Assembly: GCF_900217905.1 (NCBI RefSeq)
Contig: NZ_OBMO01000023.1
Location: forward strand, 5,617-65,394
Direction of reading: 5' to 3'
DNA: 59,778 nt
Source of the DNA: Alloalcanivorax xenomutans
GTDB taxonomy: Bacteria; Pseudomonadota; Gammaproteobacteria; Pseudomonadales; Alcanivoracaceae
The position numbers and the translations under genes are program-made. Each line of letters starts with the position of its first letter. Position 1 is the first letter of the stretch. Under the pieces are notes generated by a model, which had not been told where the DNA came from, searched no databases, and saw only the letters and a list, made by a program, of their open reading frames with translations. This document shows, in pieces, positions 8,249-17,900 of the stretch.

Positions 8249-8330
8249 CCGCTGTGGGAGCCAGCCTGCTGGCGAATGTGGCCTCTGATTGGGGTATTCC
8301 CTTTCAGGCAAGCTCCTACAGCGGCTTCAT
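8249..8330. repeat. REP-like inverted pair
   Basis: Half sites GCTGTGGGAGCCAGCCTGCT and TTTCAGGCAAGCTCCTACAG face each other between the SDR gene and the small membrane-protein gene. The first has a GCCAGC/GCTGGC stem; the second is decayed. Confidence 0.8.
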
Positions 8331-8369
8331 AGTCCGCCGTCCTCGGGATGCTAATTTGGGGAAATCATC

Positions 8370-8627
8370 ATGCGTACGCTTATTTTCATCGCCGCTGGGC
8401 TGCTGTTGCTGGGGATGTTGCAGTTATTCAGCCGTCCCCACTGGCGTGGCCGCGCGGCCCTGGGGTTCATCGTGGTGTGGCTGCTGGTCAGTGCCGTCAA
8501 CCTGAGCCAGGGGCTGCGCGCCGGATACGCTCTCGGTGAAGAATTGCTGGTGCACCTGTTTCTTTTCGGCATTCCCGCCCTCGCCGCGCTTTGGGCCTGG
8601 CGGCAGCAAAGCACCTCGGAAAAATGA
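8370..8627 (+). CDS. Small integral membrane protein
   Basis: An 85-residue hydrophobic protein with three likely membrane segments: residues 3-20 (LIFIAAGLLLLGMLQLF), about 29-46 (ALGFIVVWLLVSAVNL) and about 58-77 (LVHLFLFGIPALAALWAW). The start follows a modest GGGGAAATC site. No family was recognised and neighbours give no clue. Codon use fits the neighbours, so it is probably a real gene. Confidence 0.55.
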   Translation: MRTLIFIAAGLLLLGMLQLFSRPHWRGRAALGFIVVWLLVSAVNLSQGLRAGYALGEELLVHLFLFGIPALAALWAWRQQSTSEK

Positions 8628-8675
8628 GCCAGAGCCCTTGAGCACCGCCATCTGGCGGCACATCATCACGCCGGA

Positions 8676-8987
8676 TCAGCGGAATACTTCGCCGATGGTC
8701 AGACTATCGAACAAGCGATCGATCCATTGGTCCAGTTCGTCCAGGCGCGCCGCGTTCAGTTGCGCTTCGATGTGGGGAGGGACATGGCCGAAACGGCGCT
8801 GCAGCTGACGTTGCAGGATGGACCGGGCGACATCGGTGGCGCCCTTTTCGACGCCCTGTTGCCATTGCCGTGCCACGCCCTGGGACAGGCCCGCTTGTCG
8901 ATATTGCTGTTGTGATTCTTTTATTGTTTCCACCAGCATGGTGTTTACCTCTTGCCAGTTTCGTCCGCGCCTCACGGCGTTTGACAT
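8676..8987 (-). pseudogene. Rpn-family C-terminal fragment
   Basis: The 103 residues align with the end of the Rpn relic at 910-1411: NWQEVNTMLVETIKE against PWQAVHNLREAHSMLEDRV, then ARSILQRQLQRRFGHVPPHI and QWIDRLFDSLTIGEVFR. The nuclease domain is entirely missing. It is too diverged from the first locus to be a recent copy, so it is an older independent remnant. Confidence 0.65.
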
Positions 8988-9031
8988 TCCATGATCCGAC
9001 TTCGAGTCTAACAGATGTCAGGCTCCCGGCC

Positions 9032-9077
9032 AGAGCCTGTTCACACTATTTCCATCCCGCCGTGTGAACAGGCCCTA
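9032..9077. repeat. Internally deleted MITE derivative (46 bp)
   Basis: GCCTGTTCACAC at 9035-9046 and GTGTGAACAGGC at 9062-9073, followed by CCTAG, are the ends of the 166-bp element at 23852-24017 with almost all the interior missing. It sits 5 bp past the stop codon of the ArsR-rhodanese gene, so it could also fold as a 3' hairpin. Confidence 0.75.
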
Positions 9078-9081
9078 GTCC

Positions 9082-9744
9082 CTAATCCACCAACGGTAAT
9101 CCCGCGGCGCGCCACTCCAGGATGCCCGCTTGATAACGGCGCACCTGGAAGCCCCGTTCACGCAGCAGACGGGCGGCGTCATGGGAGAACGCGCAGTAGA
9201 CCCCACGGCAATAGGCAACGATTTCCCGGTCCCGCGGCAGCGCCGACAGCATACTCTCCAACTCCGCCACCGGTGCGTTCAGGGCGCCCGGCAGATGTCC
9301 GGCCTGATACTCCGCGTTGGGGCGCACGTCCAGCAAGGTCACCGCCCCCTCCTCCAGGGCCCGCTGTAATTCAGCGCGAGTCATCGGCTCGAGGGCTTCG
9401 CCGGCATCATCGTCGGCGAACAGCCGCCCCATAAGGCGTTCCATTTCAGCCAGATGGGTTTCCGCCACCTCTTGCAGCAGAGTCAGCAGCCTCAGAATGC
9501 GCTCATCGGTGAGCCGATAGACCATTTGCCGGCCGTCCCGGCGGGCGGTGACCAACCCGGCTCGGCGCAGATGCTGGAGATGCTGCGAGGCATTGGCGAT
9601 GGACAGGCCGCTGGCCCCCGCCAACTCCTCCACCGGCGCTTCCTTCTGCGCCAGATGCTCCAGCAGCGCCAGCCGATGGCCATTACCCAAAGCGCGGCCC
9701 AGTTGGGAGAGCACATCAAACAGTTCCTGGCGGGACACAGGCAT
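9082..9744 (-). CDS. ArsR-family regulator fused to a rhodanese domain
   Basis: A 220-residue fusion. Residues 8-100 form an ArsR winged helix (LGNGHRLALLEHLAQKEAPV, LSIANASQHLQHLRRAGLV). Residues 122-220 form a rhodanese domain (VTLLDVRPNAEYQAGHLPGA) with active-site loop C179-RGVY-C184. Fusions of this type respond to reactive sulfur, and the rhodanese cysteine would carry or sense the persulfide. No sulfur gene is adjacent, so the target is unknown. The 3' end abuts a MITE remnant. Confidence 0.85.
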   Translation of the reverse strand: MPVSRQELFDVLSQLGRALGNGHRLALLEHLAQKEAPVEELAGASGLSIANASQHLQHLRRAGLVTARRDGRQMVYRLTDERILRLLTLLQEVAETHLAEMERLMGRLFADDDAGEALEPMTRAELQRALEEGAVTLLDVRPNAEYQAGHLPGALNAPVAELESMLSALPRDREIVAYCRGVYCAFSHDAARLLRERGFQVRRYQAGILEWRAAGLPLVD

Positions 9745-9882
9745 GCACGGACCTCAAATAATCAATAAATCAATTGAATAAACCTTATCCAAGGTGGTGT
9801 TTTATCGCAATCTCCGCCGTCGCTCCCTGTAGGAGGTTCCCATGGTGGCCCTGCAACGCGAATGGGACTTCTGGTGTTGGGT

Positions 9883-9923
9883 ATTCGCCAGCAGGCTGTG
9901 GGAACCACAGCCTGCTGGCGAAT
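9883..9923. repeat. Perfect 19-bp palindrome of REP type
   Basis: ATTCGCCAGCAGGCTGTGG at 9883-9901 is followed by GAA and its exact complement at 9905-9923. It lies 24 bp past the stop of the RAYT-like gene at 9948-10679, the usual place for a cognate REP. A decayed half site (CTGTAGGAGGTTCCC) precedes it at about 9827. Confidence 0.85.
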
Positions 9924-9947
9924 CGGGCTGGCCTTGTAGCTGGCCGT

Positions 9948-10679
9948 TCAGCGGCGGCGGCGTGCCTTGCGGCGGCGGGGGGTTCGAGACAACGAGCCCT
10001 TGGGGCGGCCGGGCCCCCGGCGGGCCATACGGACACCGGTGGCTTTTTCCACCTGGTCGATGAAGCGGTCATCACCGGTAAGCTGGCTGCGGTAAATAGC
10101 GTTATGGATATGGCACCATTCGGCGTCCCCCATCTCCCGGGTCAGAAGCCGGCGGTAGAGCTTTTGCCTCTCTGTTTCATCGCTGTGCAGAGCCAGATAA
10201 TCCGGATGATTATCCAGCGGATAACCGGCCATGAATCCCATACGGATGACATGGCTGGACCAGTCGTAATGATCAATATGCTCCACCCCCGCCATACTCA
10301 AGGGCAGAGTTTCGATATAACGCATGCTGGACAACGACCACGGGCCCCATTGCACCGGACTGGAGCGATAACGCCCATCCCAAAGCCGGCCATTACGCTT
10401 GGCGATGCGATTGTGCCGGCGCACCGTTCTTACCGACAGCGACTTCATGAATTCGCTAATGCGCTGGGGATCGCCCATGGGATCAAGCAGCAGATTGACC
10501 TGATCGCTCAACAGGCACCATGCATAAATCCTCACACCCAGTTTGGTGCGCAGATCCTGAACATCCAGCAAGTATTTATGAAATTCTTCCACCTCCCGGA
10601 ATATCCGCTCACCGGTTCGGGCTCGCTGCATGATATGACAGGGGAAGTCTGGAAGAATAAAACGCCTCTTCCGTGGCAT
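9948..10679 (-). CDS. RAYT-like protein lacking catalytic residues (RAYT 2)
   Basis: A 243-residue protein (start taken at the second ATG, with GAGAG eight bases upstream; the ATG at 10685 is too close). RAYT layout: LPDFPCHIMQRARTGERIF, YAWCLLSDQVNLLLDP, LSVRTVRRHNRIAKRNGRLW, YRSSPVQ and a basic tail. The HUH motif reads D-Q-V-N in place of N-H-V-H and the nucleophile tyrosine position reads T (V-R-T-V). So neither metal binding nor covalent DNA cleavage is expected. The fold is otherwise complete and the frame intact, which argues for selection on another role such as DNA binding. Confidence 0.7.
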   Translation of the reverse strand: MPRKRRFILPDFPCHIMQRARTGERIFREVEEFHKYLLDVQDLRTKLGVRIYAWCLLSDQVNLLLDPMGDPQRISEFMKSLSVRTVRRHNRIAKRNGRLWDGRYRSSPVQWGPWSLSSMRYIETLPLSMAGVEHIDHYDWSSHVIRMGFMAGYPLDNHPDYLALHSDETERQKLYRRLLTREMGDAEWCHIHNAIYRSQLTGDDRFIDQVEKATGVRMARRGPGRPKGSLSRTPRRRKARRRR

Positions 10680-10942
10680 AGCCATGCTCTCTGCACAGTC
10701 TTTAATTATGTTTCGATAATTTTACACTTCACCCTAAAAATACCAACCCGAAATCGGCACCATGGTACGGATTTTATCTGTCCCCTTTTGTTTTGCCGCG
10801 ACAGCCTACCTGAAAAAAGGCGACGGACCTTGTTTTTCCGTATAAAAATGCACCCCCGACATAGCGGAAGACACTATTGAAAATAATATGAGCAACGCTC
10901 TTTGAAGAGGCCGTTAAAACCTGACGGACAAGTTTTATGCAC
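10680..10942. other. Intergenic region with a TCTGTCCCCTTTT motif
   Basis: The stretch upstream of RAYT 2 is mostly featureless. ATCTGTCCCCTTTTG occurs at 10776-10790, about 100 bp before the gene, and recurs before RAYT 4. Confidence 0.5.
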
Positions 10943-10968
10943 AAAAAAAACGGCACCCTTGGATGCCG
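10943..10968 (-). terminator. Rho-independent terminator after RAYT 3
   Basis: On the minus strand, CGGCATC-CAAG-GGTGCCG (7-bp stem) is followed by eight T. It lies about 50 bp past the stop of the gene ending at 11021. Confidence 0.8.
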
Positions 10969-11020
10969 CAAGAGAGCCAATGTTGGCTTGGAAGGCAGAA
11001 ATCGTCGTTACTCTTTGTCG

Positions 11021-11635
11021 TTATCCTTTTAACGGCGATGCTCTGAGCAGGGCTTCACGTATGGTCGCGGCCTCGCCATCCGGCACACCGCGCCCCATGA
11101 ACAGCCGGTAGCATTCGCGGCGATCTTCTTCGTCGTTGCCCATGCGCAGGTAGCCCAGGTAGGGATCCAGCAAGGCACTGGGTTCGATGCCCATGCGCGC
11201 CCGGAAACTGCTCCAGGAGTAATTCCAGGGCATATCACATTCACCGGCCCGTACCGGCAGGAACTCCATGTAGCGCATGCACGCCAGCGGCCAGTACCCC
11301 GGGGCCACCTGACACAGCTGAAAGCGCTGTTCCCAACGACGGCTGGCGGTGCTCGGAGCCGGCATACGGCGCGGCTCCACCTGAAACAAGCTTAGTGACT
11401 GCATGAATTCGGTGGCGTCGTCGCTACTGCGAAACGGGCCGGTGAGAATGCTGGCGCTCACGGGCAACAGGCACCAGGCATAAATCGGCACTTCAAAACG
11501 CAATTTGAGTTCGTACAGGTTGGCGAGATAGCGGCGGCAATCGAGGTTATCGCGGAACACGCTGCGCATGGCGTCTCCGCATTGCTCGAAGTAATTGAAA
11601 TATCCGTTTATAACGGGACGCTGGGTCCGGGGCAT
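11021..11635 (-). CDS. Highly diverged RAYT-like protein (RAYT 3)
   Basis: A 204-residue protein. AGGAGG precedes the ATG at 11635, so the longer frame to 11683 was not used. It is recognisable as RAYT-like from its scaffold: FRDNLDCRRYLANLYELKLR, PIYAWCLLPVSASI, FMQSLSLF, CMRYMEFLPVRAGE, YSWSSFRARMG and the DPYLGYLRMG end block. The metal-site histidines are gone (V-S-A-S) and the region with the tyrosine and G-x-LW-x-GR is replaced by EPRRMPAPSTASRRWEQR. It keeps its own terminator and ribosome site. Function unknown. Confidence 0.6.
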   Translation of the reverse strand: MPRTQRPVINGYFNYFEQCGDAMRSVFRDNLDCRRYLANLYELKLRFEVPIYAWCLLPVSASILTGPFRSSDDATEFMQSLSLFQVEPRRMPAPSTASRRWEQRFQLCQVAPGYWPLACMRYMEFLPVRAGECDMPWNYSWSSFRARMGIEPSALLDPYLGYLRMGNDEEDRRECYRLFMGRGVPDGEAATIREALLRASPLKG

Positions 11636-11745
11636 GGCTCCTCCTGAGCACTTTTTTCTTCCATCGTGCCTGACATTGAACACCAGTCAAGCGGTTGTTG
11701 TCGTGGCTTGGCGCCGAAATTGTGAATCGGTTCCCAGGGTACTGA

Positions 11746-11836
11746 GTTCGCCGCCAGGGCAGCTCCCACAACGCGTCTGGGCTGGCTCCGGATCATACTA
11801 CCAAGCCGCTGTGGGAGCCGCCCTGGCGGCGAACGA
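11746..11836. repeat. REP-like inverted pair with a GCCGCC/GGCGGC stem
   Basis: GTTCGCCGCCAGGGCAGCTC faces GTGGGAGCCGCCCTGGCGGC. The conserved flanks are those of the other REPs, but the stem sequence differs on both sides in a compensating way. Confidence 0.85.
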
Positions 11837-11868
11837 CGTGGGCGCGCATCCCACGGCCGTGTACGCGC

Positions 11869-12363
11869 CTACTCCTGCTCCGCCTCCAGCTGCTCCTCAT
11901 CCGCGCGCCACAGGCGGTAACGCAGCTCGAACCCTTCCGGCAGGTACACCACCACCGGCAGACGGCTGTTGTAGGGTAGCACGAAGCCGTCACCGTTGAC
12001 GCCTACAAAGGCGTCACGGCGCGTATCGTCGCCACAGCCCATCAGCGTGGACGCCGGCCCGCTGACATCGCTCAGCCGCCAATAGGAATAGCCCCAGCCA
12101 TCCAGAGTCCGTTGTTCCAGCTTGCCGTGGAACCATGTGTGGTTGCAGTCCACCGACTGAATTTTGCCGGGCATCAGCTCCACTTGCATGCGTGCCGGAT
12201 TCTCCGTTTCGGGCAGGCGGATCACCCAGCGCTGGTAACCTTCCTCCGCTTGCGGATAAGGCGCCACCTTCTCCAGCGGAAGCGGCTCCGACTCGGCAGC
12301 CAGGGCCGGCAAGGCAACGGTGAGCAGCACGCCGCCCAGCAGGGCATTAATCCTTGAATTCAT
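11869..12363 (-). CDS. eco: Ecotin, periplasmic serine-protease inhibitor
   Basis: A 164-residue precursor with a signal peptide (cleavage likely after ALPALAA, residue 22). Ecotin blocks follow: [39 protein letters not shown], the reactive loop [11 protein letters not shown], and [20 protein letters not shown]. The homodimeric inhibitor blocks trypsin-fold proteases. E. coli ecotin reads S-T-M-M at the reactive bond; here it is S-T-L-M, so P1 is probably leucine. The two loop-bracing cysteines are kept. GGAGG precedes the ATG. Confidence 0.9.
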   Translation of the reverse strand: MNSRINALLGGVLLTVALPALAAESEPLPLEKVAPYPQAEEGYQRWVIRLPETENPARMQVELMPGKIQSVDCNHTWFHGKLEQRTLDGWGYSYWRLSDVSGPASTLMGCGDDTRRDAFVGVNGDGFVLPYNSRLPVVVYLPEGFELRYRLWRADEEQLEAEQE

Positions 12364-12647
12364 TCTTCAGCCTCCATTCACTATGCGGTCGTGCCATTGG
12401 ACACGCCCTTTAAACTACCCGTTCTCGAACTTTCGCTCCAAACCACTTTTGCGAATTTGCGTGATGGTCAGGGCGGGATCTCCTGTGATCGGCAATCCAC
12501 GCAAAGGTTGCATCGAAAAACGCTGAAAAGCGGTCAAATACGGTAAAACAGGTAACCGTTCATCTACTTTTACAGTCCTTTTATGGTGTTTCCGCTTCGC
12601 CTCACGCCACAATCGGGGTGTTGGCATTAACCATGGAGGTTCTGGCC

Positions 12648-12890
12648 ATGATGATGATTCAGTTGAATCCGGCGATTCCCCTGAATACCCCCAGGGGCGA
12701 GGGACTGGCCCACGTACTGATCGACTATGGGCCGGAACACGAGCTCTACTGGACCGTGTTTCTCTCCGAAACCGGAGACGTCTATACCTTTTCCAACGGT
12801 GAGGTGCGCGCGTCAAAAAACGTCAAACTGGGTCGTTTAAAGCCCGAACGGCCCAAGACCAACGGCCACGCGCAAAACCTCATTACCTGA
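12648..12890 (+). CDS. Conserved small hypothetical protein
   Basis: An 80-residue protein beginning MMMIQLNPAIPLNTPRGEG and containing GLAHVLIDYGPEHELYWTVF and GEVRASKNVKLGR. I recall similar short proteins in gammaproteobacteria and their phages, always without known function. GGAGG at 12635-12639 places the start at 12648 rather than at earlier in-frame codons. The highly charged end PERPKTNGHAQ is probably disordered. Single gene, no operon. Confidence 0.65.
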   Translation: MMMIQLNPAIPLNTPRGEGLAHVLIDYGPEHELYWTVFLSETGDVYTFSNGEVRASKNVKLGRLKPERPKTNGHAQNLIT

Positions 12891-13651
12891 CACGGGAATC
12901 GATCCTGAGCTGGCTTCGCGGCACCGGCAGTCAGCACTGACCCGTCTCGGGGACAAACAATGCCTGAAGCCCGAGATCCGATCCGGGCTTCGGGAAACGG
13001 GCTTTATCGTATTTTTTCCACCTCTCCTTTCAGAGCCCCACCCCACGAAGTCTCTGTAGGAGCTTACCCTGCAAGCGAATATCACCATGCCAAGGCCGAT
13101 TCGCCAGCAGGGCTGGCTCCTACAGACGCTTAGCAGTTCGTTCCAGCCCCGGTTGGCAGCCGAGACAAAAATCGCCGTCATCACGGTTGTGAACACATGT
13201 TTACTTAAAAATCAATGGTGCATGGCGGGCAGGAACAATGGCCGACCCCTTACTTTACGGGCATTCCAGCGCTAATTCCTTCTCCTTATGCTTCGTGTCC
13301 CCTTTTTCAGAGTACAGCGCTGGTCAGGGTATACGTTTTGTGTCCCCATATTGGTTCGAGCAAAGTAAACTTTTGGGCTATTTTTGTTTCTTTTTTCCTT
13401 GGACCTTAGCGCCAAAAGAGCGTTACAACACACTTACATAAAAATCATAACCATTTGTTTTTATTGATTTTTTATATTCCTTCAAGTGTCTTGAAGAGTC
13501 TCTTTTCAATGACAAATTCTGGACACAGTGACTTCTGTCCTACCCTACCCCTTGTACGCCGCTCCACCCCTTTACTCTCCCGAATCCGAGGGCGGCACTA
13601 CATAAAAAAAACGCCAAGAAGATCACATAAGAAATTGGAGGATTGTCACCA
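12891..13651. other. Long intergenic region, mostly featureless
   Basis: It contains a hairpin GAAGCCCG/CGGGCTTC at 12966-12991 that could end the small gene (no tight T-run), a REP pair (listed separately), TGTCCCCTTTTT at 13296-13307, and then AT-rich DNA leading to the fadL-like gene. No supported gene. Confidence 0.6.
13052..13126. repeat. REP-like inverted pair
   Basis: CTGTAGGAGCTTACCCTGCA faces GATTCGCCAGCAGGGCTGGC-TCCTACAG. The two half sites carry different stems. Confidence 0.75.
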
Positions 13652-14968
13652 ATGTCATCACGCTCCCGCCTGAGAAACGGACTTCGCGCCGGCGCACTGT
13701 TGCTTGCCCCCGCGATAGCTTCCGCGAACATGGGTAACCTGGCCACCACCTACGGCGTCATGCCCAGCGATGTCGCCACCGTCCAGGCCCTCTCCATGTT
13801 CAACACCCAGGTCTCCACCGCCTTCTACAATCCCGCTTATCTGGCCCGCGACACCCGCGGTGAAATGACCGCCGGCCTGCTCCACGCCGACCCCAATCTC
13901 AAGGCGGACAGCCAGAACCACGGTACCTACAAGGTCCAGGACGATCCCGCCCAGCAGATCCTGCTCGGCCTGCGCACCGATCTGTCCGACATCACCGAAC
14001 TGGGCCAACCCATCGTGCTTGGTCTGCTGATCGGCTCCGAGAAGTACTCCCAGGAATTGATGGCGTTCAACTCCAGCACCGCCCCCTATGGGCAATACTT
14101 CAGCCACGGCCGCGAGCCGCTGTTTCTGTCCCTGGGCGTCGGCACCAACATCTGGCGCGGCCTCGCCATCGGCTTCGGCACCCGCATCACCCTGCACTCC
14201 GACGCCAAGCTCTATGCCTGGAGCAACCTGGCTGGCGACACCCAGTACGAACAACTGGACGTCACCGCCAAGCCGGTACTGCGGCCCATCCTCAGCATGA
14301 GCCTGGACTGGAAGGAGACTTTCTGCCCCGACGCCGAGTGCTGGTACAACGGCGTGGAAACCGCCTTTGCCTTCCGTGGCTACTCCTATGCCCGTGTCAG
14401 CGTTGACGCCAACATGGTCATCCCGGAAACCATTCCGGAACCCGGCCTGTTCATCAACCTGAGCACCATCGACTCCTACCAGCCCAACACCTATGTGTTC
14501 GGCACCCAGGTGAAAAAAGGCAAGTGGCGCACCGGCGTGGCCCTGGAATTCCAGGAGTGGTCCAAGCTGGAGGAGAAACTGACCTCGGGCCACGATGACA
14601 TCAAGGATGTCGGCGACCTTCAGTTCCGGGACACCTTTATCCCCCGTGTCGGCGTCGAATACGAGTTTGAGCCCGGTATCGGCTTCTCCGGCGGTATCGC
14701 CTATCAGGAGTCGCCGCTGGAAACCGGCGTCAATAAGGAGATCAACTACCTGGATGCGCGCCGCACCATCTATGGCATCGGCTTCCACGCCACCGCCGAT
14801 CGTGTCTACGGCTTCAAGCACCCGGTGCGCTTCGATCTGGCCTACCAGTATCACGATATCGGCGAGCGCAGCTTCCACCTGTACTCCGATCAGACCGGTA
14901 ACGACGACCTGGTCAAGACCGACGGCGACGTCAACGTCTTCGCCGCCTCCATCAGCATGCAGTTCTAA
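13652..14968 (+). CDS. FadL/OmpP1-family outer-membrane transport protein
   Basis: A 438-residue protein with a signal peptide (residues 1-24, ending AIASA). NMGNLATTYGVMPSDVATVQ and FNTQVSTAFYNPAYLARDTR match the FadL start, where the N-terminal hatch contains an N-P-A motif. The rest is alternating beta strands ending in aromatic FAASISMQF, the usual beta-barrel C-terminus. Such porins import long-chain fatty acids or hydrocarbons. TTGGAGG at 13636-13642 fixes the start. It is followed after 9 bp by a large surface lipoprotein in the same operon. Substrate inferred. Confidence 0.8.
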   Translation: MSSRSRLRNGLRAGALLLAPAIASANMGNLATTYGVMPSDVATVQALSMFNTQVSTAFYNPAYLARDTRGEMTAGLLHADPNLKADSQNHGTYKVQDDPAQQILLGLRTDLSDITELGQPIVLGLLIGSEKYSQELMAFNSSTAPYGQYFSHGREPLFLSLGVGTNIWRGLAIGFGTRITLHSDAKLYAWSNLAGDTQYEQLDVTAKPVLRPILSMSLDWKETFCPDAECWYNGVETAFAFRGYSYARVSVDANMVIPETIPEPGLFINLSTIDSYQPNTYVFGTQVKKGKWRTGVALEFQEWSKLEEKLTSGHDDIKDVGDLQFRDTFIPRVGVEYEFEPGIGFSGGIAYQESPLETGVNKEINYLDARRTIYGIGFHATADRVYGFKHPVRFDLAYQYHDIGERSFHLYSDQTGNDDLVKTDGDVNVFAASISMQF

Positions 14969-14977
14969 GGAGTAGTC

Positions 14978-17900
14978 ATGATTACGTTGACCCTGAAGCG
15001 GGGGGCCCTGCTGATCTCCTCCGCATTGATTCTCAGCGCCTGTGGCGGTGGTGGCGGCAGCGACATGCCGGGCCCCGACGCCGGTGAAAGCAAACGTCAG
15101 AGCCTGCTCTACGCCTACCCCGACAACGGCCAGACCGAAGTGCCGACGCCGGCCCCGGTGGTACTGCGTTTCTCCAGCGCCGTCACCGTGGACGCCGCCG
15201 AGGCAGCCATTACCCTGCACGAAGGCGACGCCAGCGGCCCAACCCTGGCCGCGACGTTCTCCACCGTGGACGGCGAACCCCGCGGCCTGGTACTGACCCC
15301 GGACGACAAACTCAAACCGCTCACCGACTACACCGTGGTGATCAAGAACCTGAAACTGGAAAAAGGCACCGCCGCCAATCAGGTGCTGGGCTTCACCACC
15401 CGGCCGATGCATGAGGGCCCGCGTTCCCTGGTGGTCAGCAGCGACGACTTCGTCATCGAGCGGCGCATCCCCGACGGCGGTAGCAGCGAACCGGTGATGG
15501 ACTTCTCCACCTTCCGCTTCCAGTTCAGCCAGCCCATCGACCCTGCCACCGTGCACTACGGCAACGCACCGGCCAGCAGCACCGCGCCGGCGGACAACGT
15601 GGGCCTGTACGACAGCCAGGGTAATCTGGTGGACGCGGTGCTGGTGGTCAACGACCGCTACATGACCGTGGACCCGAACCCGCAATCCGACGATCCCGAA
15701 GACAAGTATTTCTCCTACCTGACGCCGGGAGAAACCTACACCCTGCGCCTGGGCGACGGCATCACCAGCGTCTATGGCGAGACCTTCGGCGGCGACGAAA
15801 TCGCCTTTACGCCGAAGGACTCCTCTCCGCGCGGTGAACCGGCGGTGCTGGTGCAACGCATCACCGACTCCGCCAACCGCACCAACCTGTCACCGCTGAC
15901 CGGCAAGCCGATTAACGAGGTGCCGGTGAACGGCGTACTGCTGGGCGAAGACGCCAACATCACCCAGGCCAGCAACAACGCGGTCATGGCGGAACTGGCG
16001 GACGTCACCCAGTACCCGGATGTCACCCCGATCCGTCTGCCGCGCAATACCGTGCTCGACGGCAGCAGCATCGATGTACTGATCGGCGGCCACGTACCGG
16101 CGGGCTTCTCCTCCGGCCAGGTGGAAATGCGCATGCTCAGCGACGCCACCGGGTACCTAGTGCCCAACCCCTATAACAGCAACCGCAGCGACGCCCTGCG
16201 CATCGTGCACCTGTTCATGGACGTGGCCATCGCCACCGAAGACCCGCGCACCAACGGCGCCTTCACCCAGGACATTCTGCACATCGAACTGATCGGCACC
16301 GCCGCCGTGGACACCACCGAAGGCGTGCTCAACATCGACGCCGTCAGCGTGGTGGAACCGAATGTGCTTGGCCAGGAATACGGCTACGGCTTGCTCAGCT
16401 TCCAGCTGCAGTCTTACAAAGACCAGCAAAATCCGCCGGTGGATGCGGTGGCTGAGATGGAAGATAACCAGCCGCCGGTTCTGCAGAGCTGGACGTTGGG
16501 TGAGTACACCGATGAAAATGGCGTCGTTCATGATAAATCCCAGCTCTATATGCCTGGCGATCCTATCATTCTGAACTTCAGCGAAAAACTGGATCTTCAG
16601 AATATCGGTGGGGAGAGATTTGTATTCTATGAGAATGGCATAGAACAAGAAATCAGCTACTACGCTGATGGGACCTCTATCGTCATTAAACCCAAAAATA
16701 ACCTGAAGAATCCTAGACCCGAGCAGGACTATGTCTATAGCCTTACAATTCCCACAGGAATCACCGATCTTGCGGGCAATCCGCTACAGCCCTCGCAAAT
16801 AAACGATATTACCCTCCCTCTGGTTGTCACGGAAAGAGAAGCCATCTCCGGAGAAAATGGAGCCCCCCCTCCTACAACCGGCCCTATCCCGGTAGAGCAC
16901 CGCTCACCAATCGTCCTGTCGACGTATCCCGGCTTTCCGTGTGCCATTGATGAAACGACCCGGGACTTGGACAACGACATACAAGGCCGTTGCGAAGGCG
17001 CATTCCCAGGGTGGGATCAAGGCTCACAATATGACCAGAAAGAAGCAGACGACCTGCTGCCAGTCCCGAAGCTCTCCGCAAACAAACCAATCGTCGTTCA
17101 GTTTTCAAGAGAAATTGACCCGATGAGCATCAAACTCGGCAGCAGCTTCCTTGTCAGCGAATTTGATGAGAATGGCAATTCCACACCTGTGGAGGGGGCC
17201 TATTCTCTCAGCGGCAAAGTTTTGAAGTTCACGCCGGCGACACCCTGGGTAGAAGGCAAGTTATATAGTTATACCCTTAAGTCCAATGGCGACAGCTATT
17301 CCAACACCGCGACATGCGATGGCAGCCAGGCAATTTGCGATCTCGACGGCTACCCGATACAAACGGATTACTTTGCCGACATCGATTTCGAACCCGTCTA
17401 TGCCGCCGGCCCTCCTGGAACCCCTCTTCCTGATAGCTCAGAAAGAGAATGGAATTTCCTCACCGAGCGAAAGCCCTATGACGCAGGTGGTCCGGACATC
17501 GTTCTATACTTTAAGGGCGATACGACGAATAGCAACGTGCTTCAGATCCTGGCGAATTCGCCATCCTATGATGTCAACGCAAACTTCGTGCACGAAAAAA
17601 ACGAACAAATCACTGACGGCTCAGGAGCATTCTATACAAGCCCTGCTACTGACCTCTACCAATACTACGCCGAAGAAAAAGGGGCTGACGATCAACCCTT
17701 GGATCCCAACGCGGATCCCCTGCTCGACCCGAATGGCGTTTTACCTCCCCCCAACAGCGCCAAGGTATTTTCCTTGGATACAAGGGGCGTTGAACCGGAT
17801 TCTACAAAGGTACCTCCAGCCCCTGTCGTAAACGGAGCCAGTGTTGGGTGTGGCTATAAAGAGGCCATTGCATGGGACCCCGCAGTTCCCTTCGCGGTAT

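Noticed and set aside
13658-15856. 732-codon open frame opposite the FadL/lipoprotein genes
   Set aside because: High-GC antisense shadow; low-complexity Gly/Val/His composition and no ribosome site, while the plus-strand genes have signal peptides and family motifs.
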